Shown one piece after another: positions 19,713 to 32,906 of a DNA stretch of 64,000 nt (its first letter is position 1; each line of letters starts with the position of its first letter). The position numbers and the translations under genes were made by a program. Origin of the DNA: Stropharia rugosoannulata (Eukaryota; Basidiomycota; Agaricomycetes; Agaricales; Strophariaceae). The notes below the pieces were generated by a model. The model ran no database searches and was not told the DNA's origin. It worked only from the letters and a program-made list of their open reading frames with translations. Location of the stretch: contig JANCIK010000006.1 of assembly GCA_028532985.1 (NCBI GenBank), positions 1 to 64,000 of the forward strand, given 5' to 3'.

Positions 19713-22700
19713 GCAGTCTCAACTGGGGGAGTGCTCAACATCTACACCCAACTGGATATCATGTATTAATAGCCGTACAACTACTGTTGGGCTCTGCCAT
19801 CGGATTTCAATAGATCTCCAACGTGCATTAAATATATAGATCCGGGTGATTTCAATTGCATCAGAGATATATGACCGCTCCACTGATGCGGCAGTTAAGT
19901 TCATGGGACCCTTTATAAGGTATATTCACCGACGTTTTTTTAGACCCTGATGAGTGTTCCTTTCTTATAAAATTACACTGTCGACCATTTTAAATAATCT
20001 TTCTGTGAACAGTTACTACACAGCACTACGGAAATTCTAATGCGCGTTCAGAAATAATGAAAGGTGTACACAACCCATAAAGCGAAAATCCCCGTTTATG
20101 GCTGCATTTCTCCAAATGCGAATATACTATAATGCGCGCTGGCAGATTCCATTATTTTTTGTCCTTTCCGCCCTAGCACAGGAAAAGGTCTTATCAGAGG
20201 AGCAGAACCCAGAGCATAGTAAGGTAAACACACATGATATATCCTAACTAAATTTATTCCCACGGAAAGCATGTCCAAATGCGTACACATCATGGTTTAT
20301 TTCATGACTACGACCCCGCTTATAGATCAGGCTAACAAGTAGTGTTCCACTTTCCCAGGCTCTGCAGAGCAGAAATGGCAAGATCTTCCGGCAGGGCGGC
20401 AATTCTGTAAAGACGGCCGACCGCATACAGACCAGTTGTAGAAAAAAGGGGGAAATGGGATGAATCTCTCTGTCGCCAGCACATCGGGTGGCTACTGTAA
20501 TGGGTGAAGAACGGAATGTAACATCTCTAAAGAGGCTAATAATTTTCACCCCTCTCTGTTATACACTAGTCCTGTACAAAACGAGCACCCAATTTAGGCA
20601 AAGTACCAATATTACCATGGGTGTAATAGGAAATAAGTATAGGTGGTACATAGCATACATTCATAGCGGCGACGTATAACAACGTGTATATATCTGGAAG
20701 ATGTCTTCGTTAACGTCAATCAAGGCTTAGAATAGAGCACTCTGATTGACAGGCTACCCATACTGAAGTTGAACGCCATACTTGAGTTTATTGTATCACC
20801 GGCAAGTAGCTTCCAAACCCCTAGTCGACGGTCTGTCATTGTCGCTTGGGAAAATTATTCGTGGTAAGAGGAGTACAAGTCAAATATTTCCTACTAGGTG
20901 TCTTTTCTTTGTTTGAAATGCAATATGTTGGGAAGATGAGATATCAGTCAGAAGGTAAACTTATCATGGAACAGATCCAGAGTCTATGGTAACTCATAAC
21001 ACCGAAGTATATATGGATAAGGGGACATTTTTCCAAGCTTTAATTATTGCGCAAGGCGTGGAAGTGGAAAAGACCATCGCATTTCACAGCCGTGGGCTAG
21101 AGTTACGCTGTCGAGTGATATATGTTGAACTGTCTGTTTTACAAAACATTGACATTGCACATGGTTTGACACATAAAACATAGCTGTTATTCAACATGTC
21201 GGATGATCATATGGTGATACTAGTTACTGAAAGCTTTCAAACTTACGGGAGATCATTTGTTGAGAATGGCCATCATCGCTATCCACAAGTCCGAGTCTTA
21301 GGCCATCTCTTCTATTGCGCATCAATTTCACCTCTTAGTGTATAGTTTGTTAACGATGTTTCCGTGCTGAGAAATATGCCAGCCCGGGCGGCTATTAGCG
21401 ATGTTCCAGGATAGCCGGACCGCAAGATTAAATACGTCCCGGCCATGCCGAGATGGCTGAGATTGAAACATTGCGGCATCACCCGCGAACATAACGAATG
21501 AATATTCTCTCTGAGCCTTTCCAAGCCTTTTCACCACATACACAAAATTAAAGTTTATATCCTTTATCTCTGAAATATTTTAACCGAATAGGAGGGGTAT
21601 ACAATATATGCTGATAGCTACGTACTGCAGTACCAGGGCCGCGCGCAAACAATTCAAACATCTGTTCATGAATTTTTACTTTGTACATTGGGCGGCCTCC
21701 TAAAATCAACTATTTTTACCTTTATAAATGAGGAGTGCATGGAGACTTTGAATATGGATATCCTTGTGCGTAACCCAATTTCTCGCATTCACAGCGTTGC
21801 GATATGTCTACCCTACATAAGCAGAGACGTATCCATCAGTAATTACTATCAAAGGTGTTGAGTCAACGTTAGCACATAGGAATGCTATAATCAGGCTCTG
21901 CCGGCGCTCATACATAAGTATTCAAGTGATGTAAATATGTCCTTACAAGCATACTATAGCTACAACGTTAATCATCTAAGAAAACAACTGCATGGAACGA
22001 AGTTGGTGTAGCTGTGATGTAGCTACTATCTTATACAAGTAGACCTGCGTCCGCAGAGCATTGGATATGTACTGAAATTGCCCAGAGTGACTGAGAAAAA
22101 TAGTAAGCGTATAGGACCGCTCATCTGGGCCTGCGCAGACTTCGGTGTTTGACATTGTCACGAGGCAAACAGATTTGGACGATTACCAAGCACTTACGGA
22201 CTTTTACACAATAACAGAATGTTATATCCCATTACAAGAGCTTGAAAGACACGACATACCATACCCCAACAGCACTTTCGCGAAAAATGGCTGAACTGCT
22301 GCGAACTTTACCACTGCGGAATGGCCAAGAAATCACCAAGAACACGGCAACGTTTCCGGGATACAAGAAATGTCTATTTTATCCCACACATATCTCTTGT
22401 CCTTCAGATGGCCTTCAAAAAATGAGCTACTTTATAACTACAAAGTTGATCACCTATCCGATACATATTACAGACATGGCCTTCTCAAGTCCGACCTAAG
22501 GCGCTCGGAAATGAGAGCATGAGAGCGTAGTACCACTGACCAAATATCTGGATACTGAAGATGGGCCTGATCGAGTCAATCGACTGTACAGATGAGCTGA
22601 ACGAACATTTCACACCACATAACGTATAAGGTAAACTCATGACGCCTCGTGTACCGACTGGCCTGATAAAGCACGTCATTGTTAGATATTCACTGGGCGA

Positions 22701-24600
22701 AGCGTATTTGTCATCGATAATGGGAATACTATGATAAATGTAAGGAGAATGTGTGCGTTGCGCAGTACAGACGTACAAGTCGCGCAGAGTGGATATTGCC
22801 TTTAATACGGAAGTAGTCCCCGGACTCATTAGAAAATACATATGGCAATACACAACATACCATGCATGCGTCGCTGGACATGAATGTGGGTCTATTTTAA
22901 GATACACCAACGGCCGCCCAGGCCCAGCACGGCAGAAGAACACGCACCTGTCGGCACCGAGACTTCTATTCTTCTCAAGACGACAAAAATAGAGATTCCA
23001 TGGGCTTGAGGGCTTATTCTGGCTGGGCGTTCTTTCGATTATCTGCTCCATCCTCCCAAAAATCGATAAGCACGACCTGCAAGACCGTAGATGGGTCTTG
23101 GCGCTGGGCAGTAGCACGTCCGTACAATCAGTGTGTGTGCATTAATTTGTGACTCGTGGTCCCAGGCGCTGACAGCTCCTGCATCGTGGGGCCGGGAGCA
23201 ATACCGTAACCGTAAAGTTCTGTGATGAGTGTATGGCTTGGGAATCTATTCAGCGATCGACTCTGAGACGGTCAATTGCGGCCTTCCGTTAATAGGAACA
23301 AAGGTGGAGGCGTGTATGAATTGGGAAAAAATAAGTATATATGGTACTTACTCGCCACTGTGGATCCACTGTTTCCGAATAATGGCTTCACCGGACGCTT
23401 TCAACCTATTCCATCCTCGCCTTGTGTGTGTGGCGATCGTCCAGTACCTACGTCCGTGCGTGAGTGTATTTCGGTGAGTACAAGGCCGTTATGGGACTGA
23501 ATGGTTTATCGGCCAACGGAGGTTAAAGCTTCTCCGTACGTTACTTGAGTTTTCCTGATACGACTTAGCCCTCAGAACAAGGGTAATTTATCCGATGGAG
23601 ATGTCTACATGATTATCGATCAATGGAACAAGTATAAAAGAGGACACAGAACAGGAAGCGGCAAGTGATAGACCAGACTAGTAGCCGAATGAAGTAAATA
23701 TTTACTAGTCAGATAGAAGCAGCGAATATCGCTCTCGCTGACAGTACTTAGAGTGACTAACATATAGTACCGACATTAATTGGCATCTCCGAAGATGTAG
23801 GCGGAATATGTGTCAAGTTAAATGACCACTATAGCCTCAGTACAGGACAATGGGCGTCGAGTTCACAATAAGTGTCTACAGAATCTCTGATGTTTCGACA
23901 ATTTTGCCTTTATCCGACCAATCAAATTTGTGTCGCAGTAAACCAGGGCTGATATGTCGCCAATGAAGACGAGATATGGACCGGGACGTTTCTTGCGTGT
24001 AACGGGTTGTACAGCTGAGTGATCATCTCTTCACAGATGTCAGTGGAAGCGGGTAGAGTTCCGTGCGCAGCCCTTCTGGGAAGACGCTCTGAGAAGACCG
24101 TCATGTCGTCCGATGCCGCCGAACGGCGCCGGTACTGTTATTGAGGTAATGTATACGTTGTTATGCAGTGTCAGAAAATCTTGACTCCCGCGCGGAATAA
24201 TCCAAACACAAACACAATCTGAAGGGTAGTTTCATGCACTTGCATTTGGGGTGGAGTGGGGTGACCGAGGGCATACCGGCGTAGCCAGAGCAGTGATGCA
24301 GTCATCACGGGCTCACGGCGCGTCACTTTAGGTTTGGGCATTAATAGCCTGGACGAGGGTATTTGCTGGGCGTCCTTGCCCCCGTAGCTTCCCACCGTAT
24401 GAACATTGAAAACATTGAAACCACGGAGGACGGTTAGTGTGTATCTGCGTCCTCGACCTATTTTCAAGGAGTATAATTTGGATACATGCGTTATTTTAAC
24501 AAAAGTTTTCTATAATTTCTTCATAGAGGCTATCACAACCCTTAATACCTACTAAGAATGAATATCATAGGATATCAATACCCCTCTAAGCGAAGGCCAC
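19713..24600. other. Long AT-rich intergenic stretch
   Basis: About 4.9 kb with no gene I can defend. The longest frame (minus, 23117-22485, 210 codons) begins at a non-ATG codon and has no domain. A plus-strand frame near 23276-23500 (PLFPNNGFTGRFQP) has some protein-like character but no partner exons. No repeats, RNA genes or telomere-like tracts seen. Confidence 0.5.
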
Positions 24601-27575
24601 GTCGACATCAATTTTAACACACGGGACCTGGTGTATTTATAAACCTAAAATATATATAAAGTCTAAAAATACACACGCTGGCTGAGGTCCAGGAATAACT
24701 GTTTGCCCAACTGCTCAATGGATAAGCCGACAGATGACCAAGTGGACTGGAGACGAATGGACGTGGTAGATTGGTCGCAACGGGGACCTGGTAGGCTGAT
24801 GGAAATTTCCCGTTTCTTTCCCCGCTGGGGATACATTCTAGCCGCCCAGTGGGCGGTGGGCGGTCTGTGAACATACCAACGCAAGGCCGCAGTGCGCCTA
24901 TCGGCGAGCGTGGGCGGGGGCAGTGCCGGACGTGTCGGGAGGGCGCTCGTTATGTCTTCTTTCAATCCATCTGAATAGGCTGACTACGATCTGAATACTT
25001 CTCTGAAACTAGTGATTATGATGGACGGCAGGCAGGCGAGGTGCCGGGCCGTCCGGTGCGTGGTTGCGTGCGTGCGTGCCCACACGACGGCGCGCAGGAT
25101 GAATAGAAGCGTCCGGAGATTCTGAGCTGCAGACATGCTGGAAGCAGCACTTTATCCAGTGGTGGTCTTCGCTATATGTTCGGTACGTACGCCGAAATGG
25201 ACAGCGGGATCAGACGAAGCATCCAGTGTCTTCATGATGGGCCGAGGATCAGACACTAGTTACCACTTCAGGAATCGAATAAACTACGTGCTTAGTAAAC
25301 AATAATCACTGGCTCTTTACATGCATCTATGAACTATATACTAGAACTTCTTTGGCGTAAGTGTACATCGTGCCACATGTGAACGCGGAAGCATTTTATG
25401 CGGGCAGCGCATGGTGCGCGCTTGGCCGTACGCATACCCTGCCCTGCAGGAAGACCATAAGGCGGGAAGGTTCCGTAACGTATGTGCGGGGCTGTGCCTA
25501 TAGACCTGGCAGACCTGATGGACCATAACGCGCGGGAGGAGAAGGTTTAATGTGGGGAGGTGACGACAAGAACTGGAAAGCGAAGAGAAGAGAAGGTGGG
25601 GCGGGGCAGACAGGTAGGCGGGACACAGGCACCCCGCACCCGTCCAACGGGAAATGGAATCCCGCTCTGCCAGTGCGCTACATATATCGTACCGCGGCAA
25701 ATTATTTTAAGAGGAATGACGCAGGGCAGCGATATTATTACGCCGCGCTTTACTTACCCACTTTACCCTCGCGGGAGTGAATGTATATGTGTGCTATTTA
25801 TTTCAGAACTAGTTCTAGACCTACATTCTGCTGTAACTTACTCTGAAGTACTGGCCACATTGCGAATACGCTGAAGCAGCGTACCTTGCGCGTGTCGCTC
25901 GCAAAATCCCCTCGCACCCACGCACGTACCACAGATGCCAGGTGAGACGTATGAGATACTCAGCAAATATCGCCCAGATAGGCAAACACGCTAGTTACAC
26001 CTGGCAGGCATTTAATTTGCAGCACCAACGTGCCGGGGAGCTTTGATATGATATATGATGCTGTTGTATACAACACGATGACCGCATGCACACATGCATT
26101 GTGACAGAATGCCAACGGCCTTGCCTGACGCCGGTTCGAGCTTCCCAGAAAGGTATCAACAGGTGCCACGGAAAAGTTCGACAGAGAAAGCATGGTGTGT
26201 GATCTAATAGAGTTGCGTGAGAGGAAGGGCGTTAACTCGGGTGCTCGGAGTACGCATTTGTTGTGGATTGATCATCTATCTATCCTTTTCATCACTATCT
26301 GCGCTGCGTTGCAGGTACAGATGCAGTGTAGCGACGGAGAGAACGGGGGTTACCCATTGTGTGACGTGGACTGAGGTATCAGAACACGGTATGCTTTGTT
26401 CCCGTTCCAGAGACGAGCATAACATATCACTGCTGGGACGGAGAGACGGAAGAAAGCAAGCTGAACTCTAAACTGAGCGATTTAGATCAGGTGGGCGTCA
26501 TCAGTCATCGTTGGGCAAGCGGCAGGCAGGCGGCCGCTCGTGTTCACTGACTAGAAGCACAGGTAGATGCCTGACTAGGGAAACGTATGGTAATGTGGCA
26601 TGGCATGGTATGGTATGGTCTGCAAAATGAACAGCTGTCTCTTCAGTGCACACGATCTATCGGCGCGTCCAAATAAAAACCAAATAAGCGCCGTCTGAAA
26701 ATGGAACAGTCTCTGTTCGTGGTCCGTCGCATATGTCTTCCGTCCGAATCTAGGCGTGCATGTAGACAGTGCAGAACGTACAAGTTGGGCTAGCGCCAGT
26801 GGTGTACAGGGCGTATGCACATGGACGTGAGGAGAAGGCGGCGCGTACGGCAGGCCGCGTGTGCTCGATTGAGTGGTCTGAGAGAAAGGGCGACCTGCGC
26901 GCTCTAGGTGACAGGCAGAAGATAGAGGACGCAGTGGCAGGACGACACGCAGCACTGTCGCGGGCGATAAGAGAGCGCCCAGGGGGATGCGGGAACAATG
27001 AGCCTAAAGTGGGGAGTCATGGGACGCGCGGACGCTGGGAGGATATGTTTGTTGAATGTCATCTCATGGATTGGGTGTGTGGGAGGCAGGAAGGACATCC
27101 GAGAGCGGTGGGAAACGGACGTCTGATTGTTGATGGAAGGTACGTACGCCGGCCCCTTTCCGACCAGGGTAAATGGTTTATGCACCAGATGGCTCGCTCA
27201 GAGGCGCTGGGGAGAAGGAACGCGCGCGCGCTAGCTGGTGCTGGCGACGCGTGATGTCATGAGTGATTCCAGAATCGCATTGTTCGGAGATAGAAGCGGA
27301 CGGTGTATGTGCAGAGATCCAGGGGCTGGTGCTGCGGAGAAGGCAGGAGTGGCGACATCAGCGGAGGCAGTAGCTGTGGGTGTGCGACGAACTGTCCGAA
27401 AGCGGACTCGGCAGGACCCCGGCACGGTGGCGGTCGATGGGCGGGGTGGCGGGCTCCGCCGGTCGGCATGGGTGTGCCGTGACAATACTGCAAAACAAAG
27501 CGAGGGTTGTGTTGGAAAGGTTCAAAGGGTGACCGTCGCAAGAGCACCCGTCTCCTCGCCTTCCCCCAGAACACC
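24601..27575. other. Intergenic, upstream region of the MADS-box gene
   Basis: Composition becomes GC-richer toward 27.5 kb. Several overlapping frames (for example plus 26769-27254, minus 27185-26904) lack conserved features and probably reflect composition. The last few hundred bases should hold the promoter and 5' UTR of the MADS-box gene; I see no distinct TATA box close to its ATG. Confidence 0.4.
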
Positions 27576-29666
27576 ATGGGTCGCAGAAAGATCGAAATCC
27601 AGCCCATCACAGTAAGTCCGCCCCCACTCCCCCTCCCTCCGCCCCTCCCGCCCCTCCTCCTCTCCTCCTGCCCCTCGCTTACCTCCCGTATTATACTTAG
27701 CACGAGCGAAACCGCTCCGTCACCTTTTTAAAGGTACGCACCCTCGCGTTTTTATATTCTCTATTTTTGTTAAAATAGGCTTGGCACTTATTCTTATCCT
27801 CCTCCCTCTCCTCGCCCTCGCCCCCTGCCTGCTCAGCGCAAGAACGGTCTCTTCAAAAAAGCATACGAGCTCGGCGTGCTCTGCTCAGTCGACGTCGCAG
27901 TCATCATCTTCGGTGCGCCGCGCTCATCACCGCCCCAGCCTTGGCGCGCTGACTTCGTTCTATTTTTATCGTTGCAGAAGAGCGCCCTGGCCATCATGTA
28001 AAGCTGTACCAGTACGGCTCTTCCGACATCCACGACATTGTGCAGAAACACCTCAGAGCGAGTTTCTCTCTTTCTCCCTCCTTATCGATTCTTATCTTTC
28101 TCCATCAGCACGACGGCGAGAAAGACACACGCGGCCCTTCAGACTTTTCCGGCAACGCCAACCCAACAAAACTCGGCGACGGCGGCGAAGACGACGACGA
28201 TGAGGACATTGACGACGATGACTTGCCCTCTCGCAGCAATAAGCGCAGACTCGACGGGAAGCTAAAGCCTGACATGGTTTCGGGCGGGGTACGTGGCATG
28301 TTTTTTCTTCGTTCTCCCACTCGGCTGACATGCCATCCAGATGGACTACTCTGGCCATCGTATCCCCCAACCGCCATCACTATCTCTCCACCCAAACCAG
28401 TCCGGGTCTGGCGCCTCCCTGCCCATCTCCAACGACCGTGGCATGCCCCGCGGCGGCGGTGGCGATTTTAAACGAACAAGTAACCGCCTTGCTTTAGGAC
28501 ATTCGCGCTCGCCATCTGACAACCCCAACGACCCTAACAGCGGGCCCTACGCCTACGGCGGCTCTTTCGGCGGACGCTCAAGTACACACTACGGACACCC
28601 TCATCACGGACATGGCGGCGGCGCAAACCACCAGCACCACCAACCTCACCACAGCGGATCTTCAGGCGCATACCAGCCATTCTTCCCCCACCCGTCGCCG
28701 CCCCCATCATTCATGCCCCTCCAAGCCGACTTCCCCCGCGGCTCGGTCTCTGGGCGGGGCGCACCAGGGGGCCCGGGTGGGCCAGGTGGCGGTGCTGGCG
28801 GGTTCGGGCTCGGACCCGCGCGCAGCAGTTCTGGCAGCTCAACGTACGACAATCCAAACATATACCCGAACAACAGTCTCCTCCGCGGCGGACCTCCAGG
28901 CGGCGGCGCACCGAGTGCAGGAGGGCCAGGCGGAGGGGCTGGTGCTGGGAACCCGGATCTCTTCGCGGCGTTTCTAGACGCCGATGAGCAGAGCCGGGCA
29001 GCAGCAGCGGCGCATAGCGGGCAGGGCGCACAGGGCCCTGGCAGCTTCGTTGGGCTTGACTGGCCCGTCCACGGTAGTACAGGCGGCGGCGCCTCGGGCC
29101 CGCCCTCTGGTCCACCTTCCAGCGCAGGTGAGTTCATCTTCCATAAGGTCATCGTCCGACCCCTTCGCCTACCCACCGCATGCCCATGCGACGATCAGCC
29201 ATTACGCCATCCCTCCATCCCTTCATTCCCTGCATGCTTCCCACCCATACATTTTCCGCTCCACTGTTCATTTCGTTTTTTTTTCATTTCTGGGCTGACA
29301 CATCCCGTCTTCTTCTATCTAGTCTCCAATCCCCCCAACCCCTCATCAGCTGGGCCCGACTCTGGCCCGGGGAACAACCCCAACTGGCTTGACTTCCTCT
29401 CCGGCAACAACCCCAACTCGTCCGGCAACCCTCCTGGCCCACGCGCGGACTCGTCCATGTCCTGGGAGCGTGGAGGGGGTCCGGGTGGGAACGACCATCG
29501 GGGCGACATCGGGGATATGTTCGGCGGCGGCGATCGCGGTCGTACAGGCAGCGGTCCAGGCGGTTTAGGAGGCACAAAGAGAAAGGGCGAAGACGACGGG
29601 CCAAGTGGACTAGCGAGCCCGGCAAGCGTCAACGGCGGTCGTGATACCAAGAAGGACGGAGGGTGA
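27576..29666 (+). CDS. RLM1: MEF2-type MADS-box transcription factor (Rlm1-like)
   Basis: Seven exons: 27576-27611, 27701-27733, 27837-27912, 27978-28057, 28109-28288, 28341-29127, 29323-29666; product about 511 aa. Residues 1-60 are a MADS domain: start [12 protein letters not shown], then [20 protein letters not shown] and [27 protein letters not shown] and the [13 protein letters not shown] helix mark the MEF2-type extension. An acidic patch ([12 protein letters not shown], about 102-113) and a basic patch follow; the rest is Gly/Pro/His/Ser-rich, as in fungal Rlm1 proteins. Rlm1 acts in the nucleus as the target of the cell-wall-integrity MAP kinase, binding AT-rich CTA(W4)TAG-type sites. 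Intron 4 (28058-28108) uses a GC donor (AGA|GCGAGT). Intron 6 is 195 bp and open in frame, so retention would insert 65 residues. The stop follows GGAGGG, where a GTGAG could instead act as a donor. Confidence 0.9.
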
Positions 29667-32386
29667 GCTCACGGCTAGAAGGCGGGGTGCGGCGCAGGCG
29701 CAGGCGCCGCCGCTCGTCCAGGGTATGTCCGATTTAATGAGTCACGACGAACTCTTCTTGCCTTACTTGCATGCCACATATATACTCACTACCCCGATTC
29801 AAAAAGTGTATCCGTCCTCGCTATCTCGTTGCTTTCGACCTATTTCAGCCAGTCCTATTCCCATCCCGTAGAATACGTGTACACTGTATTGCCACTGCCT
29901 TCTGTTTTCATTTACCTTCCTAGTCCAATCTATGTTTCTGGTCCCTTCAATGTTCATGTCAAGGCCATAATTAAAGACGGTCTTCGCGCTCTATTTCTGC
30001 GGACACTTAGGCACCCGCTCCATCTCGTCGCGATCGCATCTGGTCCAAGCACCTTCTTCGTAATTTCAAATTGCCCAGTACCACGGGTCCAATAATCGAG
30101 TGAACCCATGTACGGGCACCAAACCGATATATCGTCCCCGCCCTTCCAAGAATGACGACAGCGCGGATCCCCCAGCGCACGCGCGGGTCAGCTCAGGGCA
30201 GAAGTATAAAAATACGAGCCCAAATTGCAAATTCATAATACCCCAGTACGTACATACGCAGCTTATAAGTTATACATAACCTCAGCCTGACGTCGGGCCT
30301 GTCGGAAGCGGGAGGCTCGCTGCGAAGCTTGAAGTAAAATAAAATTCAACGCCCGCGAATATCTCCTGGGGCGTTCACCGACCCGGCGGCACGGGCACTC
30401 AAGGGGCGGACAGGGATAGCGATAGCGATCGCGCATATGCTTAGATGTGCTACTTATGGGGTTCATTATGTATTTATAGGCCCTTTGAGTGCTATTTATT
30501 CTGTTATTCTAATACTATGTTAGATTCACTGACAGACAAAGGAATGAATAGAGGTGGGAGGTATACTTAGTTTTAGCTACGAATGTGTTGATTCTGCTGG
30601 ATAATTATATATTATATGCGGTGCCTGTGCAAGTATAGACAGGAGAAGACATGTTCTATTTTATATAATGCTGTCCGACTTTGCACGTTGAAGCAGTAGC
30701 TAAAAAAAATGGAAGACTGCGTAATTACCCTAGAACTTGAAACGGCGCTCTCGGCAGGAGGTAGTGAAATACGGCCCAACTTCACCGTGTAGTCTTCTGT
30801 AGTTTACCCCCATGTTTATAACAGCAATCAATACCTTTAGTAAGAACAACGGTTGCAAGTAGATACCCCAGTCACCTCTCAAACGGCCGACGCTTAGGTT
30901 TGGCTTTCCCACACGATGCAGATGTCATTACATACTGTACATCGCAGTTAACTTGACATGTAATATAGGTCAGCTTTTGTTTGGGCAACCCGAAGCTTTA
31001 TCTGAACAGCCGTCATGTACGTCAACCAGTCAGACAAACACTGCTCTATCCTTCCGGGGCTGAGCGCTCCTAACTATATGGCACCGTTCATAGGTTTAGC
31101 TGCCTGGAAAAATAGCTCAGTAGATTATAGTGCGTACACGAAGTCATATGAGATGGTTAAGGACATTGGATTTGGCTAATTAAGAAGCTCGTAAATGCCC
31201 ATTATGTGCATCGAGGTTGTCTTTGAGCGCCTTTCCCATAGCTTAAGCCTGAAATGATCGCTTAGACGGTAAGAATTGGTAAGTATCTGGGGTGGACACT
31301 ACCTGAAACGCCTGAGGCATAGACACATGTAGAGACCAACTGCGTATCTATTTTTAGTCTAAGAGCTGTTATATAACTTCGGTAGAGAAGGCTTCTAGCT
31401 GATAATTGAGAGCGGTTAATGCTTTGCATGCATATTAATGTACGCTCACTAACGCTAAAGCTTTCTTGAGTCTGGGGTATTCGAAGGCTCACATCCAGTT
31501 CGTTTCAGCGATGCTGGTCTTCTGTAGTTTCCCAGTGGGCCTGGTTGTGCGCCAGCCAGCCCACTTTGTCATCAAGGGTTACTACACCCAGATATACCTT
31601 TGCTCAAACGAAGACCGTACTATACGGATGAATTAGTATATGTATCTGTTCGAGCGTGATGATGCCATAAGGAATGCTGACCCTCCAAGAACGCCACAAT
31701 GTAATGGTAGCTTACACTGAATGGCATGGTATATTACATTGAGTGTTTTCATCCGTGTTCGCTTCTCGTACATAGAACGGATTGCTTATACCAAAAATAT
31801 GTCACTTTGTCTAGTTTGAGCGTGTATCTTGTATGCATGGTGTGCCGTTCAGGGTGGCTCTGAAATTAAGGTGATTTGCCTCTGGATCAACCGAAGATTA
31901 AAGCTGTCACCATTTTCTTCGTAATATCATCACAAAACCTTGAGTCAGCTCTAAAGCTCATGGAACTCGCATTAAATCGAGTAAGGTTAATCCCATGACT
32001 CGTATTCAAGAGTCCCAAGTGACTGACAATGATATCATGACTGCCTACGCCCATACTTCTGTCCAGTAGTACTAAGTGGATTCAAATCATTTATCGGAGC
32101 GAATAATCATGTAATGTTAGGCTTGACGAATGCATAATAAGTCAGATACCTTGATCAAAACGTCATAAGAGAAGATAGACAAAGAAAGGTAAATGAAACG
32201 AAGTAGATTTGTAGGCATGGAATGTTGGCAAAATGATATAAGGGAGGCCAAGATAACATTGGACAAAGAGCCTCATTGTATATTATCTGACAGGGATCGG
32301 TCTCTCTCTTCCTTGGTTATGTCTTACAAGGCATGATTTTAACCTTGCTGATGCGGTTGTAAGGTACTTACATAGACTATGTTACA
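29667..32386. other. Intergenic, 3' of MADS gene then AT-rich
   Basis: No gene supported. The first few hundred bases probably include the MADS-box 3' UTR. A palindromic GCGATAGCGATCGC cluster lies near 30417-30432. Confidence 0.45.
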
Positions 32387-32906
32387 TAGCACTACACAAA
32401 TACCCACGAAAATGCCGCAAAGACACCTGGAGTAAAAGACTTCACTCATTTGAGGCTTCATCAGCTCTCTGAGAGCTCTTCGGATGATGACAAGTCCCGT
32501 TACTTGATGTCCGGTATGATCAACATGGTTGCAGGAGAGCCCATATCGGCGGCGTACCCCGGGCCTTGCGTTGTATACGTCATCGAAGGTACCCTAGATA
32601 TAGCCTATACTTGATTAGGGTTGACATTGGCCACAGGTGAATTTCATGGGAAGGACGACGCTCGCCCAGGAGAAGACATCATCATTCGTGCGGGAGATTT
32701 TCTGCATATCAATGCCGGGTCACGTATGCAGTGGGCCGCTCCAGTCAAGGCAGTTGGTATGTGGATATGTTACCTATGACTTATACTTTGATATTTATTC
32801 GATTTGTGAACATAGCCTTTTGTGCAAGCTACCTTGCATCTGATGTACAGTTCGACCATCTTGTTGTGAAGAAGAATTAAATTTGTCGCCAGTAAATTGC
32901 GAATAA
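32387..32906 (+). CDS. Small RmlC-like cupin protein
   Basis: Exons: about 32387-32588, 32637-32756, 32851-32906, with introns GTACCC...CCACAG (48 bp) and GTATGT...TGTACAG (94 bp). The product contains a single cupin barrel: GVKDFTHLRLHQLSE, a SGMINMVAGEP strand, GPCVVYVIEGEFHG (cupin motif 1 region), then RPGEDIIIRAGDFLHINAGSRMQW (motif 2 region), and a short tail. This resembles EutQ-like/RmlC-type fungal cupins, usually metal-binding, of uncertain substrate. Motif 1 lacks the usual His pair, so metal binding may be weakened. The start is unclear: upstream DFNLADAVV looks coding but is out of frame with the nearest ATG (about 32320), and the interval to the next exon is too short for a normal intron. 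The gene may therefore be 5'-damaged. Confidence 0.6.

Noticed and set aside
19940..19975. CTGATGAG at 19946 as another hammerhead core
   Set aside because: No GAAA follows at the right distance and no stem II can form.
22485..23117. 210-codon minus-strand frame
   Set aside because: Starts at GTG, has no domain, signal or splice partners; likely a chance open frame.
26120..26150. GGTTCGAGC as a tRNA T-arm
   Set aside because: No D-arm, anticodon arm or acceptor stem can be formed around it; I found no tRNA in the window.
26769..27254. 161-codon plus-strand frame upstream of the MADS gene
   Set aside because: Composition-driven; overlapping frames on the other strand look equally good and nothing is recognisable.
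28341..29666. 441-codon single-exon protein as a gene of its own
   Set aside because: It is the open 3' part of the spliced MADS-box gene; the ATG at 28341 is an internal exon start after a clear acceptor.
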